A stretch of 64,000 nt of DNA from Deuterostichococcus epilithicus (taxonomy: Eukaryota; Chlorophyta; Trebouxiophyceae; Prasiolales; Stichococcaceae), in assembly GCA_033439295.1 (NCBI GenBank), contig JAVTLE010000017.1, positions 1,537,175 to 1,601,174 of the forward strand. Direction: 5' to 3'. The notes under the pieces are model-generated. The model did no database searches and was not told where the DNA came from. It saw only the letters and a list, made by a program, of their open reading frames with translations. Positions 1 through 11,556 of this stretch are shown here, piece by piece. Made by a program: the position numbers and the translations under genes. How positions within the stretch are numbered: the stretch's first letter is position 1; each line of letters begins with the position of its first letter.

Positions 1-117
1 CTGTAACAAGCAAGCTCGAGCTACAGCTCGTCCTTCGCAGCACGAGACTGGGTACAGCTTCCAACCTGGTGTACAGCATGCACAACACCACTTGTGCAGC
101 CACATTTGACGCCGCAG

Positions 118-369
118 CTATCTGACGGCACAAATTCTGCTCCAGTTTGGCAGCTTCCGGGGAGTATAAGCACAATGGCAGCTAGGATCCTGCCAGAGAG
201 CGTCCAATGTCGGACCGTAGAGCGCCAGGGCATAGGTCAGCGTCCAGATGCGACGGGCGTCCCACCCACTGCCGCCCCCGCTGCCCCCGGAAGAGCCATC
301 GCCTCCGCCGCCGCCCCCGCCGCTGTTGCCGCCAATGCTGTCACTGCCGCCGCCGCCTGCGTAAATCAC
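118..369 (-). CDS. Possible exon of an unrecognised, Gly-rich protein (partial)
   Basis: A minus-strand reading frame carries a long Gly/Ser linker (GGNSGGGGGGGDGSS and more) followed by a mixed hydrophobic segment with WTLTYALALYGPTLDALW. A plausible splice acceptor (TTTACGCAG on the minus strand) lies just before the glycine run. Gly-rich linkers followed by a membrane-like segment occur in several plastid envelope proteins, but I recognise no family. The gene, if real, would continue off the left edge. It could equally be a chance open frame in GC-rich DNA. Confidence 0.2.
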   Translation of the reverse strand: MIYAGGGGSDSIGGNSGGGGGGGDGSSGGSGGGSGWDARRIWTLTYALALYGPTLDALWQDPSCHCAYTPRKLPNWSRICAVR

Positions 370-1238
370 TCGCTACTGTGGCAGCACCAGTCAAGTTCAA
401 TGGTGCCGAGAAGCGTAAGGTTGGCAGACGCGCATGAGTGCACAGATGAGTTTGTGCATGTAGATCAGCCACCTGCTGCTGGTGCTGCACACCAAAGGTT
501 GCCCTGACGAGGTCTGCCTCGCCGTGCAGGTAGGCAGACCAGCCGAGATGGGAACCTGTGTGCAGGCGCGGCCGTGCGTTCAAAATTTGAAATGGCCGGT
601 TGCATCAATGACTGCTCTTTGACGATGCAAGAATGCACCAAAACTACCTGCTGAACGTCTTTTCAGCTGCAATTGGGGATGCTTTGCCGCAGCTGGTCCT
701 TACGGAACTACTCGAGGACTGATGCCTGCTGACCGCGCAACGAGCTGCACATCTTGGCGACACTCGGGTTGAGCATTGCGCAGCCATCATGTCATCAAAG
801 CTGCTGCAGGAAACGGACGTACTGTCACGGAAACGTACAATGCGCAGATGAAGCAGACGACACCTGGAGATGTCACTTACAGTACCCGGGCAACGACTCC
901 GCACCAGTCCTCATTCGCGCATTATCTCGCGAAACGATACAACTAAACACACCACAGTATTACATTACGCGGACCTAACGGCAGTCCTGCAGGATTGACA
1001 CAGCTTGCAGACCTGCGTTGGACCCCTTGAAGCTCAGCGGCGCGCTCATAGAGGGAAAGTTCCCTTCTGCCGACGCTCACACAGCTTAAGCAACTCGTCC
1101 CGTGCTGCGCTGCGAGTGGTCTGGCTAGTGCTGGTTGAGAAGTTTGAGCGTGCCACAGTTGATGCGCAGTCTGCTACCCTCAGTCCGCCACAGTCGCTGG
1201 CCGCGAGTCACTTGTACACCAAGAGCTTCACTGGAAGC
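370..1238. other. No supported gene; upstream region of the PP1 inhibitor gene
   Basis: About 870 bases with only short open frames on both strands. A short plus-strand stretch near 640-710 reads plausibly (NVFSAAIGDALPQLVLTELLED) and then stops. I cannot link it to any family or to a neighbouring exon. The segment next to 1239 should hold the promoter and 5' leader of the downstream gene. Confidence 0.3.
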
Positions 1239-2066
1239 ATGAACAGCTCAGCTAGCTTCACGGGGAGCACAACCACCACGACCGCCGCGCCGGTGCCGGC
1301 GCCCGCACAGCAGCAACCCGCGGCGCAGCATTTCCAGCAAGGAGGTGAATCCGGTGCCGCAGGCCCCAGCACATCGCCGGGAGTGAGCGGTGCTCCTGCC
1401 GGGCTCGCCAGCCATCCGCAAGGTCGGTGTTTGTGGCCGCGGCAGTCTCTCCATTTTGCGGCCGATTTGCAGGCATGCAACCATGCAACCCAACCATATG
1501 CGCCTTCCAAACATTTGTCGATAGTCTGATGTGTTGACACTGCAGAACGGCTAGTACTGAGGCTGCGGCCCCGGCGCAAGAAGGTGCGCATGTATATTGG
1601 TCGTTTGCGTGGCAGATGATGATGGGTCGGGCGTGAACCTAGACGTCTGTGGACATTTTGTCGGACCGGAGCATGCCTGTCATTGAAGCAGCAAATTCAA
1701 TGCTGGCATGAATGCACGCTGCAGGGCGTGCAGTGGAGCAATGACACAGTGGACAATGAGGACATGGGCAAGAAGAAGTCCAAGAGTAAGAGATCTGTAT
1801 GTACATGCAGCATGCTGCCTGGTTGGCGCATTCCCGCTTGCTGTGCGAGCTCAATAATGCCACTGCGAGCAGCTTTGCCTGACAGACTGCTGACTCCCGA
1901 TGCAGAGTGTTGCATCTTTCACAAGCAGCGGCGGTTTGGCGAGTGGTCAGACAGCAGCGACAGCGACAGTGACGACCGGGATGGCAGCAGCGATGGCGGC
2001 GACGGCGGCTGCGAGCACTGTCACCCACCAGGCCCGCCGCCCGGAGGGGAGCTTGCAGCAGCTTGA
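1239..2066 (+). CDS. PPP1R11: Protein phosphatase 1 inhibitor-3 (PPP1R11/YPI1 family)
   Basis: Small, intrinsically disordered inhibitor and regulator of protein phosphatase 1, normally nuclear. Four exons fit with closed phases: 1239-1422, 1546-1583, 1725-1785 and 1906-2066, giving 147 residues. Family hallmarks appear in order: RLVLRLRPRRKK, then VQWSNDTVDNEDMGKKK, then KCCIFHKQRRFGE followed by an acidic Ser/Asp stretch and a late CEHC. The WSNDTVDNE block is the conserved PP1-binding region and the CCIFHK/CEHC cysteines match the Cys-rich part of inhibitor-3. The N-terminus is a low-complexity Thr/Ala/Gln/Pro tail, usual for the family. The third exon could start at 1725 (adding Gly-Val-Gln) or a few bases later. 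The start is the first in-frame ATG of exon 1. Confidence 0.9.
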
Positions 2067-2415
2067 TGAGAGCGCGTCCGCCTGGTGCACAAAGTGCTAT
2101 GGGGCTGGCGCATCAATGCAGAAGAGGGAGGCAGCGTTGTGGAATATCATTACATCCTTTGGCTTTGGACATGGGTTGCACCTTTGTCAATTCTAGGTAG
2201 TGGGTTGTGCAGAGCACATAGGCTTTTCCAACATGCCATTGGGAGCACGAAAGGCTTATGTAAGCAACATGACGTGCATGCTGGGCTCCCAAGCTGGCGA
2301 ACCATGTGCGCATTGCGCAACCGCAGGCGCACTTGCAGCTTCAGCAGCCAACGGAATCATGCAGCCCTTCTTTTGTACGTTGAGGGCAGGCTTTTGATGT
2401 CAAGGCAGGTCCACG
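2067..2415. other. Intergenic, 349 nt, tandem genes
   Basis: Gap between the stop of the PP1 inhibitor gene and the ATG of the WSS1-like gene, both on the plus strand. It must hold a 3' end and a promoter. I see no clear polyadenylation signal, RNA gene or repeat in it. Confidence 0.4.
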
Positions 2416-5062
2416 ATGCCGAACATCGCCCAAATTGACCCATATCAGGTCCAGAACATTAGTGTACTGAAACGACCAGATGCAGCACGAGCCAGAGAGC
2501 TCCTTGAAATTGTGGCAAAGCAAGTGCAGCCAATCTTGCGACGCAGGTGAGTCCTAAATCCGCATACAAATGCCTCGAACTTCACGTACCAGGATGCTAC
2601 GGCGTTTCTAGAACGCGCGTGTCGAGCGGACGGCAGCAAACTCATGTAAGGCTGAATCTGCAGGCAATGGAGGGTGCCACAGCTGTCAGAGTTCTTCCCA
2701 CGCAAGTCCGGCCTGCTGGTGCGCTCGCGCTGCACTGACGGCATGTTTCGCCAGTGCGTGTTGCCTCGACGACCACTGGCCTGACACTTACCGCTGCTGG
2801 GGATGTCAAACTGACCACAGTCTCTGACACCATCAGGGCCTTAATATTGGCGGCGGCGGAGGCGCAACGCAGGAGATCAAAATCCGGCTGCGCCCGGCGC
2901 ATGACGAGTCTTCCTTCTACGACTTCCACCACGTGCTCGGCACCATGATCCACGGTGAAGTGCCTGGAGCCAAACTCATTCTGCATTCTGGCAGGTCAGC
3001 CTCGGCAGCTTGTCGAGTGTGCATCTGGACTGTGGTGAACCCTCAACCGCTTGCTGTGCAGAAATCACGCACAACATCCATGGCGCACACGACGCAAGGT
3101 TCTACAAGCTCATGGACGAGCTGTGGGAGGCGAGTTCGTTCGCACAAATCCACGTCCTTGCTCGCAAGTCTCCCTGCAAGTAGATTGCGTGCTGTGGCGC
3201 ATCACCTGAGCGCCTCCCAGCTCTTTGGGCTGTTGTTTTCCCTGACAGCGCATTCAGGGCCAAAGCTGCTGAGCAGCTTTCTGATGGTGTCAACAACAGG
3301 AGGTGGAGGACCTGATGGATCGCGGCGTCAGCGGCAGCGGCGCGGGCTTCGACGCCAAGTCTGTCGGACGCCTAGGCGGCCGCGGCCCGGTGCCGGTGCA
3401 CAATCCCAATCCCCGCAAGCTGCGGGAGGTCGCCGTCAAGGTGGGTGTCGTCCCCATCTGCTCAGCTTTGCAGCACTGGGGCCACAGGACTTTTAACCTG
3501 AGACTAACGGTGCAACGACGAGCGGCCCGCGGCGGTGCACAATTCCACTCGTGCAGGTTGCGGGACGGCGCCTTCAAATGGGCGCCTGCCAGGGCTCGTT
3601 GTCACATCTGCTCTTCCAGGTCCTCACAACCGTTTGCGCTTGCTTTTTTGCGAATCTGCGCCGATGCGCTCGCGAGCATGCGATGCTGGGGCATCCGATT
3701 ACAAAGGGCACATCCTGGTGACAGGTCTGCGCTGTGCAGCTGGTGGCCAGCACTCGGTTGCTCTGTGATGCGATGCCCCAAGAGAGGCTGACTGGAGTGC
3801 CATGGGTTTTGCTGTGGACCTTTTAACTGTGTATCTGTAGGCAGCGGAGGAGCGCGCGAAGAAGCAGGCACTGATGCCGAAGGGCGGCCAGCGCCTCGGC
3901 GGCGGCGGCGGCGGAGCCTGGACGGCGCTCACGCCCGCTCAGGTCCGGAGCACCCTTCACCTGTCCGCCTGCTGCACCCTCTACCTGTTCACAAACATGA
4001 GCGTCTTACAGGTCACGCCTCACTCGGCTGGACGCCGCAACGCTCGAAAACCTGTAGCAGACCGTTGCAGCTTGCGAGCCTGGCGTACTGGTGCTGTGAT
4101 TTATCTGCGGAAGCAAGGCCGGAAGTGCGTCAGAAAACGGCGCTTGACCGTCAAGCTTCTGTCTGTTCAAGGGTTTGAACCCTAAACCCTGAACCACAGG
4201 CGGCGGCGCGCGCCGCAGAGCGGCGGGCGCGCGACAACCTGTGGTGCCCCTCCGGCGCGCACGGCACGCAGAACGTCGACTATGACGACGCCTCCGCCGA
4301 GGTGCACGTCGGCGACGGCGCCGCCTCGCAGCACAGCCGGCCCCCCGGCCAGCGGCAGCAGCAGCCGCCGCTGCCCGCGCCGGCGCCGGCTGCGGGCGGC
4401 GCGCCGGCACGCGGGCGCGCCGCCCGNGGGNGGCGGGGAGGCGGGCGGTGGCGGTGGCGGCAGGCAGAGGCGGCAACGCCGGAGGCACTGTGCCCATGGA
4501 CGTTGACAGGCATGGGGCAGCCACCGTTGGTCCGTCGCAGTGGCAGCACGGCGCCGGCGCAGCCGTCATTGACCTGACAGAAGACGACGAGGACGGGTGC
4601 TGCTGCGGGAGTGCGCCGCGCGGACCCGGCGGCGGCTCAGGTGGCGGCTCAGGCAGCGGCAGCGGCAGGCACGATCACGGCGGCAGCAGCCTCGGCGGTG
4701 GCTGGCACGGTCGCAGCGGCGGCTCTGGCGCCTTTGGCGACGGCAGCTGGGCATGCGGCGCCTGCACGCTTGTGAACAGCGCAGACGACGGCCACTGCAG
4801 CGCGTGCGGGTTGCCAAGTCCTCGAAGCTCCCTTGGCAGAGCCGATGCGGGGACGGGTCTCGCATCAAGCCTTGCGGCGGCAGCGCGGCCAGGTGGCAGC
4901 AGTGGCGGCGCTGCAGGCAGGCGCGGCGGTCAGCAGTGGGCGTGCAAGTTCTGCACGCTTCAGAACGCAGAGGGGGTCTCCAACTGCACGGCGTGCGGCG
5001 AGTGGCGCTTCAGTATTGGGCTGCCGTCAGCTTCCCGACCAACAGTCGCACAGAAGATGTAG
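2416..5062 (+). CDS. WSS1: WSS1-like WLM-domain DNA-protein crosslink protease
   Basis: DNA-dependent metalloprotease of the WLM family, which cleaves proteins crosslinked to DNA or marked with SUMO. Exons: 2416-2546, 2664-2718, 2837-2954, 3062-3129, 3300-3440, 3841-3942, 4200-5062. The WLM core reads WRVPQLSEFFPRKSGLL, NIGGGG, then HEITHNIHGAHDARFYKL, the zinc-binding HExxH with its distal His. The last exon adds a VIDLTEDDED stretch resembling a SUMO-interacting motif and two RanBP2-type zinc fingers (WACGACTLVN...HCSACG and WACKFCTLQN...NCTACG). This order, WLM-SIM-zinc finger, is that of plant and fungal homologues. The intron after 3129 begins GC. Two ambiguous bases near 4427-4431 coincide with a frame change between the linker (frame of 4200) and the zinc fingers (frame of 4448), so an indel in the assembly is likely there. 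Confidence 0.9.
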
Positions 5063-5795
5063 GAGAGGCGTCATTGTCGTGTACAACACTGTAAGCAGGC
5101 AGACTGCCGTCATGTGCTGTGTGGGTGCGGACGCATGTACTGGCCGGCTGGATCGAGCCTTGCTTATTTGCTGTGGGTTTCAGGCATTGGTCATATGAAG
5201 TATTGAATTTCTTTGCTGCGTTTGCGAGTAGAGGGTAGGTCTAAATGTGATGGAGCATGTGCTCCGAGCCGGTGTGAAGGAGATCACCACCCCCAAACAG
5301 GATGGAGCACTCTCGGGCGAGGCTCGAAAACATAAACAGAAGCAATTGCCCGTCCTTGTGCCTGAAACTCAGCAAAGCCATGTGTGCTTTCAGCGACAGC
5401 AGTGCAGCAGGTAATCTCACACAGCAGTCAACAAACAACATTTGACCACGAATTGCTCAAAATCGGTCTCTTGTCAACTGGTGCGCTCTGTGATCTTCGC
5501 ATACACAACCAGATTGAAACCCGTAATCCTCAGAATGCTTGCAAGCCCCAGTCCACACCCAGTCTAGTGGGCCATGAGTCCAATGTGGTGATGTCAATGA
5601 CGGGCCACAGCCGCATGGGCCTAGCCAAGGTCTGCACCTGCCGCGCAGGCACAGACTACAAGCTGCCGCGCGCGAGCAGCTGACAAGCTGGGTTCGACTG
5701 CCGCCAGGCACGTTCTCCTCGACCAGCCAAGCCGAGCCTGAAGCCCTCTGCTTCGGGTTTAGATGGCTATCTTTCGCCGGACAGGCCGTTGAGAC
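5063..5795. other. Intergenic between convergent genes, 733 nt
   Basis: Lies between the 3' ends of the WSS1-like gene (+) and OHP2 (-). Only short open frames without family resemblance are present. It should contain both 3' untranslated regions. No RNA gene or repeat is evident. Confidence 0.4.
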
Positions 5796-6879
5796 CTAGT
5801 CGAAGTCCAGGATGCCGGTGTACGAAGCCATCAATTTGAACTGATGGGGAAAGTCTACGCCTGTTGCAAACTCCGTCAGCAGCCCCACCGCGAAGCCGAA
5901 CATGACCCACCGCCCGTTGGTGATCTCGTTGGCCTTCGTCCAGCCAAAAAACCTACGCCGCGAAAGTTAAAAGCGGATTTACCCAACAACACAAACGATT
6001 AGAAATGGAAGCTAGGCGCACGAGCGCAGTAGTGTGCAGCAGAAGAAGTTTGCAGGGGAGATACTTGGCGGCTTGTATGGTGTCGATCCGAATTGTCGAT
6101 CCGAAGTGAGGGAAGGAAGGGGAGACGGACGCACTGCGCCTTTTCGGCCTGCGCCACGAAGGTGCGCTCCCGGAAGTACTTCTGCATCGCCTTCGCCTGC
6201 TTCCGCTGGTAGTCGATCGACACGCTGCACTCGGCAGGCACCAGGGGTTTAGCTTGCTGAATTCAGCTTGCAGCCGTTCATGGGATGGCCCTGTCACACC
6301 CAACCACACCAATATGGCCTTGCAGCGTACGCGCTTGCCTGTGTGGCAGCTGGCTGCCCAGCCCCAGCCACAGCAGCTCAGAACTGCGTGCGCAGCGCAT
6401 CTCGCACCAATACGCTCACATTCAGCTACACCACCAGCAGCAGAGCAACCACAAAACTGAAACGCAGCACAGGGAGTGTCGCCTTGCACACCCGCGCCCT
6501 GCCTGTTTCTGCCGGCAGCAGCCGGCGCACAGGATGCACACCAACAATAGCATGAACAGATAGCACGGTGGTACCAGTCCCAGGACGGGGTCGTCAGCGA
6601 GTACGGATGAGACTCACGTGCCCATGTCCTGGGCATTGCCGCCGGGGACTGTGGGGGCTGACGGCCGCGAGGGCGCCTCTGCGCTGTCAGCGGGCCGCGT
6701 TGGCCGATTCGGCGCCTGCGGCTCTGCCATGGCGAGGACTGCGCCTGCCCTGCATGGCCGCCGCGCCGCGCTGGGCTGCACAGACAGGCACAGTGCCGTC
6801 AGAAGTTAGAAGGGAGATGCTCGGCACGCTTTGCAGCGCCAGACGAGGCGGAACCTGGAGCAGAGTGAGCTCGTGACAT
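5796..6879 (-). CDS. OHP2: One-helix protein 2 (OHP2), plastid light-harvesting-like
   Basis: Thylakoid one-helix protein of the HLIP/LHC-like family. OHP2 works with OHP1 and HCF244 in photosystem II reaction-centre assembly. Two exons are clear: 6135-6256 (SIDYQRKQAKAMQKYFRE...) and 5796-5952 (FFGWTKANEITNGRWVMFGF then AVGLLTEFATG, ending in SYTGILDFD). The ExxNGRxxMxGF chlorophyll-binding motif is intact and the C-terminal tail closely parallels plant OHP2. A Pro-rich exon ending at about 6618 (donor GTGAGT) resembles the Pro-rich segment that precedes the helix in OHP2. The transit peptide probably starts at the ATG at 6879, but the phase between the N-terminal exons does not close, so a small exon is missing from my model. 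Confidence 0.85.
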
Positions 6880-7871
6880 CCAGCGGATCACGCTGGTGCT
6901 ATGCACATCGGCGGCATCGCATGTGCACCCCTCAAGTGCGCCGCGCCTCACCTTTGCTGTGAAATGCCGTGTCGAGCAGCGACAACCTGCGGCAAAGGCA
7001 AGTCCTTGCGTCTCAGCAGAATCGTTCGAAACGATGGCTGGTACAGCGCAATTCGAGGTTCAGGGGGTCCACGCATACAGACATGCTGCCCTCATGTGCG
7101 CCGCGTGCTATGTGCGCCTTCACTGGTGAGTGCAGGAGCTCGGAGCCTCCGGTGCGGGTCTCGAAAGATTAGCACTTGCAGGTGATTGTGTCTGAGCCTC
7201 TCCGGGGCACGTCAGGCCAGGAAAGTGCTCCCTCAGTGCTCTCGCATCACCTGCTGACGGGAGGACTGTCGAACCGCTGACCACGCTCTGCATGCTGGCT
7301 GTGTTCAGTGGACTGATCAGAATGTGGTCCTGTCGTGTGTGCTGCGTCCAGCTGCTGTTCGTTCGGAGTTTCAGGCCGCGCGCTGCAATTCCAGTTGCGT
7401 GCAGGGAGCAGGGCCTCACAGATGTAAACAGGGCGCGAGGAAGGTTCCACTCCGTCCCCTGCTCATCGGCTTCCCGCTGCCTGAACTACTTCCGCTGCAC
7501 GATTGAGAGGCGAAATGGTTGACAGCCGGCTTGCAAGCCCAATATCTCGTGAGAAGAGTTAAAGCATAAAGAATACTAAGAAGTCCAGTATTCAGCTGCA
7601 GCATCAACGGCAACTGTGCGCCAACTCTGTCTCGCTGCACCCCGCTGTTTCTTCCGGAACCAGCGTGCACAGCTGCTGCAGCGAATGTAGGTGAATATGC
7701 TTGATCTGGGACATGGTGTGTTTCACGTTCGTCCTGCTTGATTGCAGCCTCTGCGCATGCACTCCTCCTGACTGACGGTCGCTTGCTGCTCTCAAAGACG
7801 GAGCTGGGGCGGAAGTCCCCTGATCCAAAGCGTGGGAACGGAACCACGCCTGCAGCGCCTGAGTGGCAGCA
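6880..7871. promoter_or_regulatory. Divergent intergenic region between OHP2 and RAE1
   Basis: About 990 bases separate the probable 5' end of OHP2 (-) from the ATG of RAE1 (+). Both promoters must lie here. Open frames in it are short, show no family resemblance and are probably untranslated. I see no recognisable light-responsive element or TATA box that I would defend. Confidence 0.35.
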
Positions 7872-10772
7872 ATGGCGGCCTTTGGCAGCGGCTTTGGTGC
7901 CGCTGCCGTAGCCAACCACAACCCCAATAAGGACGTAGAGATCACCGCGCCGCCGGATGACTCCATCTCCAGCCTCGCTTTCAGCCCCAACGCCAACCTG
8001 CTGGTCGCCACCTCCTGGGACAACCAGGTGAGCTGGTGCAGCAAGCGGAGCATTTCAAGCGTGGTGAGGAGCTGGACCATGGGTGGCGCGCTTGCCTGCA
8101 TCCCCGCTTACAACTGTACTGGGATGCCCGCTTTGAACGCAGTCTGCGCTGCAGTGTCGACTGCATGCGCGGCATTGACGCACTGAAAGATCGTCGATTT
8201 GATAATGGCGGCTTGGCAGAGTGCGCTCTCTGGAAGTACAAAACAGTTGGCCGTCGCGGCCGCAGGTGCGGTGTTGGGAAATCCAAGCCAACGGCAGCAG
8301 CGTGCCGAAGGCGGCGCACTCGCACGAGCAGCCGGTGCTGTGCAGCGCCTGGAATGCGGACGGCGCCACAGTCTACTCCGGCGGCTGCGACAACACCGTC
8401 AAAGCGTGGAATCTTGCCACTAACCAGCAGCAGGTGGGTCCCTGTCAATTGTCTTTTTCACGGCAACACGGGGGTATGGCAGTGCCTGCATCGCGCAGTC
8501 ATTACTGGGGCAGTGGCCGACCTCGGCTGACCGGTTTCAACCAGCGAGCCTCAACACGGCGCCGGCACACATGCAGCATTCCCATCCGCAGGTGGTGGCG
8601 AAGCATGACGCGCCGGTGCGGCACTGCTTCTTCGTGAAGCAGCTGGGCAGCGGCATGCTGATCACCGGCGGCTGGGACAAGACCGTGCGGTATTGGGACC
8701 TCAGGTGGGCTTGCCGTTCTCATGGAACCATCACCTGGCTATCATCTTGCAGTTGCGCGGCAGGTCTGATGCACAGCAGTCGTGGAGAGCCAGCAGCGGC
8801 GCTGACACCTCTGAACTTGCCGGCGGGCTCAGGTGGATATCAGACCCCCTGATTCAAGCTTTGACCTGTCGCAGGCAGCCGAATCCGGCGCACACGCAGC
8901 AGATGCCAGAGCGCATCTATGGCATGGATGTCCGGCACCCCCTGCTGGTCTGTCACCTCGCTGGAACCCCNCCGTTGCTGTTGCTCTGCTTCACTGGCGC
9001 AAGCGGACCTTGCGCAATCGCATACATCTTGCATGCGCTGCTTTGCATTCGGACAGATGCCCATGTGATCATGGTCATCAACTTATGCGTCCATCCTTTG
9101 CGGCACAATGGTCTGGCAGGTCAGCGTGATCACAACAGTCGAAGGGTCCTTTTCAACACAACCGTTTCACAAAACAAGCAGATGGACAAGTGGTTAAGCA
9201 GCCAAACGTGTCACATACACGTGCAGGTGGTGGGCACAGCAGACCGGCAGATCAGCGTGTTCAACCTGTCGGCGCCGCAAACGCCGTACAAACAGCTGCA
9301 GAGCCCGCTCAAGTTCCAGACGCGGTGCGTTTTCCCAGGTTTAGGATTTAACGTTGAGCTGCATCACCATCCGCATCCAGCGTTTGCAGCTCGGCGGTGG
9401 GGCAGTCCCCCAGGTCCACCGCTGGCTCGGTCGCAGCGTCAGCAGGGTTTAAAGTTCAGGGTCTCATCAACAGCTGCTGCAGCCGTCAGCCAGGGGGCCG
9501 ACTCTGCATGCCCCGCTGCGGGAAGCCGGCAGCGGCACGCGCCCACTCGATCATGCCGCTTGGAGGCCATGCACTGGCCTCAGGGGGATTTTGCATGGTT
9601 CGATCGCAGCAGACGCTACAAAATTGCACATTCCTGAGGGTCTATGCGCCTGCGGCATTGCGCAGGTGTGTGACCTGCTTCCCGGACACGACGGGATACC
9701 TGGTGGGGTCGATCGAGGTAAGCAGATGCAAAGTTTTGTAGTAATGTTGCGTCGGTTCTGATAATGTTCATCACGACATGCCATGCGCTGTGCTTGCACA
9801 GCCAGCCACCAAGCATGATGCGCCTCTGCATTGCAGTCTGGCAGCAGCGCCGGCGCACAGCCTGTTCACCAAAAAGCGCCTTGCAGGACCTTGAAAGCTA
9901 CTCTGAAACACAGAAACCCGGCCTGATTCCGCGCAGCAGAGCTGGTAATCCATGAGTAATGCCTGCAGCGATGCTGGCAGTTCACGGTGCGCCGCACATT
10001 CCGCTGCAGGGCCGGGTGGCGGTGCACCACGTGGAGGACGCGCAGCAGAGCAAGAACTTCACCTTCAAGTGCCACCGGGACGGGGCTGACATCTACGCCG
10101 TCAACGCCATCACCTTCCACCCGGGCTTTGGCACCTTTGTGACCGCAGGCTCCGACGGCGCCTACAACTTCTGGGACAAGGTGCGGATTCTTGGTTTTTC
10201 ACTCGTCTTTCGAGCCATTTGCTGCCTGGAAAGGAGCCTTTCCCGGAAGCAAGAGGTTCCAGTTGGCCCACCTAGCTTCGGCGGCGGCGGCATTTCCATC
10301 CAGTTTTAGGTCAGCCGCGCTCGGCAGAGCGACAGAGCCGGCGGGCTTGCGGCTCGCAGGTCATTTGGCTGCTTGGTTTTATTCATTGCCCAAGCCTGCG
10401 CGCCGGTCGCATTTGGAGTGGGTGCAACCCATGCCTGATGGCGCTCCTGCATCCAGGGCCTCGCCTCATGCCCAACATTCCTGGCCTGCTGTCCCTTGCC
10501 CCATATATATATGTATATGGATATTCACCGCCCTCGTTGCACCTGACTCCCCGCAGGACTCGAAGCAGCGCCTCAAGGCCATGCAGAAGTGCGCGCAGCC
10601 CATCACGGCGGGCGCGTACAACCACGACGGCAGCATCTACGCCTACTCTACCTCCTACGACTGGAGCCGCGGCCACGCGGAGTACAATCCTGCAACTGCG
10701 AAGAACCACATCCTGCTGCACTCGCCGGTGGAGGCGGAGGTGAAGGCTCGCCAGCGCGTCAGCCGCAGGTGA
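7872..10772 (+). CDS. RAE1: RAE1/GLE2 mRNA export WD40 nucleoporin
   Basis: Seven-bladed WD40 protein that binds NUP98 at the nuclear pore and acts in mRNA export and spindle assembly. Eight exons with closed phases: 7872-8027, 8266-8433, 8592-8704, 8875-8947, 9227-9324, 9666-9717, 10010-10180, 10557-10772, giving 348 residues, the usual family length. Diagnostic segments: PPDDSISSLAFSP near the N-terminus, VRCWEI, GGCDNTVKAWNL, ITGGWDKTVRYWDLR, VGTADRQISVFNL, the conserved GSIEGRVAVHHVED, NAITFHPGFGTFVTAGSDG, and a C-terminal ATAKNHILLHSP. One ambiguous base (8971) falls in an intron and does not touch the coding sequence. The ATG at 7872 is preceded by an in-frame GTG but not by an upstream ATG that would suit the family. 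Confidence 0.97.
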
Positions 10773-11556
10773 CCCAGCGGCGGCCATTGGTAGGGGATGT
10801 CGAAGGTTTAGATAGAGTCTGGCAGCCCGTGCCGGACACCGGCAGGGGTCTTTGCACAGTGGTGGTAGACAGCAGCCCGGAAGTTATATGGCCCGGACCA
10901 TTGGCACATCACGCGGCGGTCTACAGCATGCTGCATGTTTTAGGCGAACATTTGGCAGCTGACATGACAGAGCATCTCCCAAGATCGCGGCAATCCTGCT
11001 CCCCTAGGAGTACCAGAGGTTGCACATCTGGCAAGCCTATCTTGGCATCGGTGAATCGGTCTTTGCACATGTGATTATCAAAGGCAGGAGGGAGAAATGA
11101 CTTTGCCATATGAAGGGGTCGTCATCTCTAGTCGAGAAGTGCATATCTGAAACCTACCTCTAATAACTCTCTAGCATTGAAGCCGCAATGGCGCAAGTGC
11201 GCCGTTGGCATTGGCATGCTTGACCACCACAGAATGCCTGACCGTGCGCGCTCATCCGGCATACCTAGCTTGCAGTCAACACTGCAGTGGCGGCGTCGCA
11301 GATGAAATCCAGTCACCTACCCACAAGCCGCACTCAGGTTGATCTTGATTGACAGGCATGCAGCCATTGTGCCAACCCTCGAGTTTTCTCCCTCGTGTAG
11401 AGCTCGTTTCTGTGCCGCATTGTAACGCGTTGTTGCTACTGCTGTTTCGGGAACTTGCAAAAGCTACGCTCACATGTTTGTATCAATGCTTTCAGCAGCC
11501 CGGCTAACATTACGTATTTCTGATGCAAGAACTGGCAGGCATCTGTCAACCATCCT
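10773..11556. other. Intergenic between convergent genes, 784 nt
   Basis: Lies between the 3' ends of RAE1 (+) and ALG8 (-). No open frame with family resemblance, no RNA gene and no repeat was recognised. The base composition here is visibly less GC-rich than in the exons, as expected of untranslated sequence. Confidence 0.4.

Noticed and set aside
207-437. Plus-strand Arg/Cys-rich frame near the left edge
   Set aside because: Low-complexity frame opposite the Gly-rich minus-strand frame; no splice context or family resemblance.
4174-4192. CCCTAAACCCT, an interstitial telomere-like word in a WSS1 intron
   Set aside because: Only about one and a half repeat units; expected occasionally by chance and not part of a tract.
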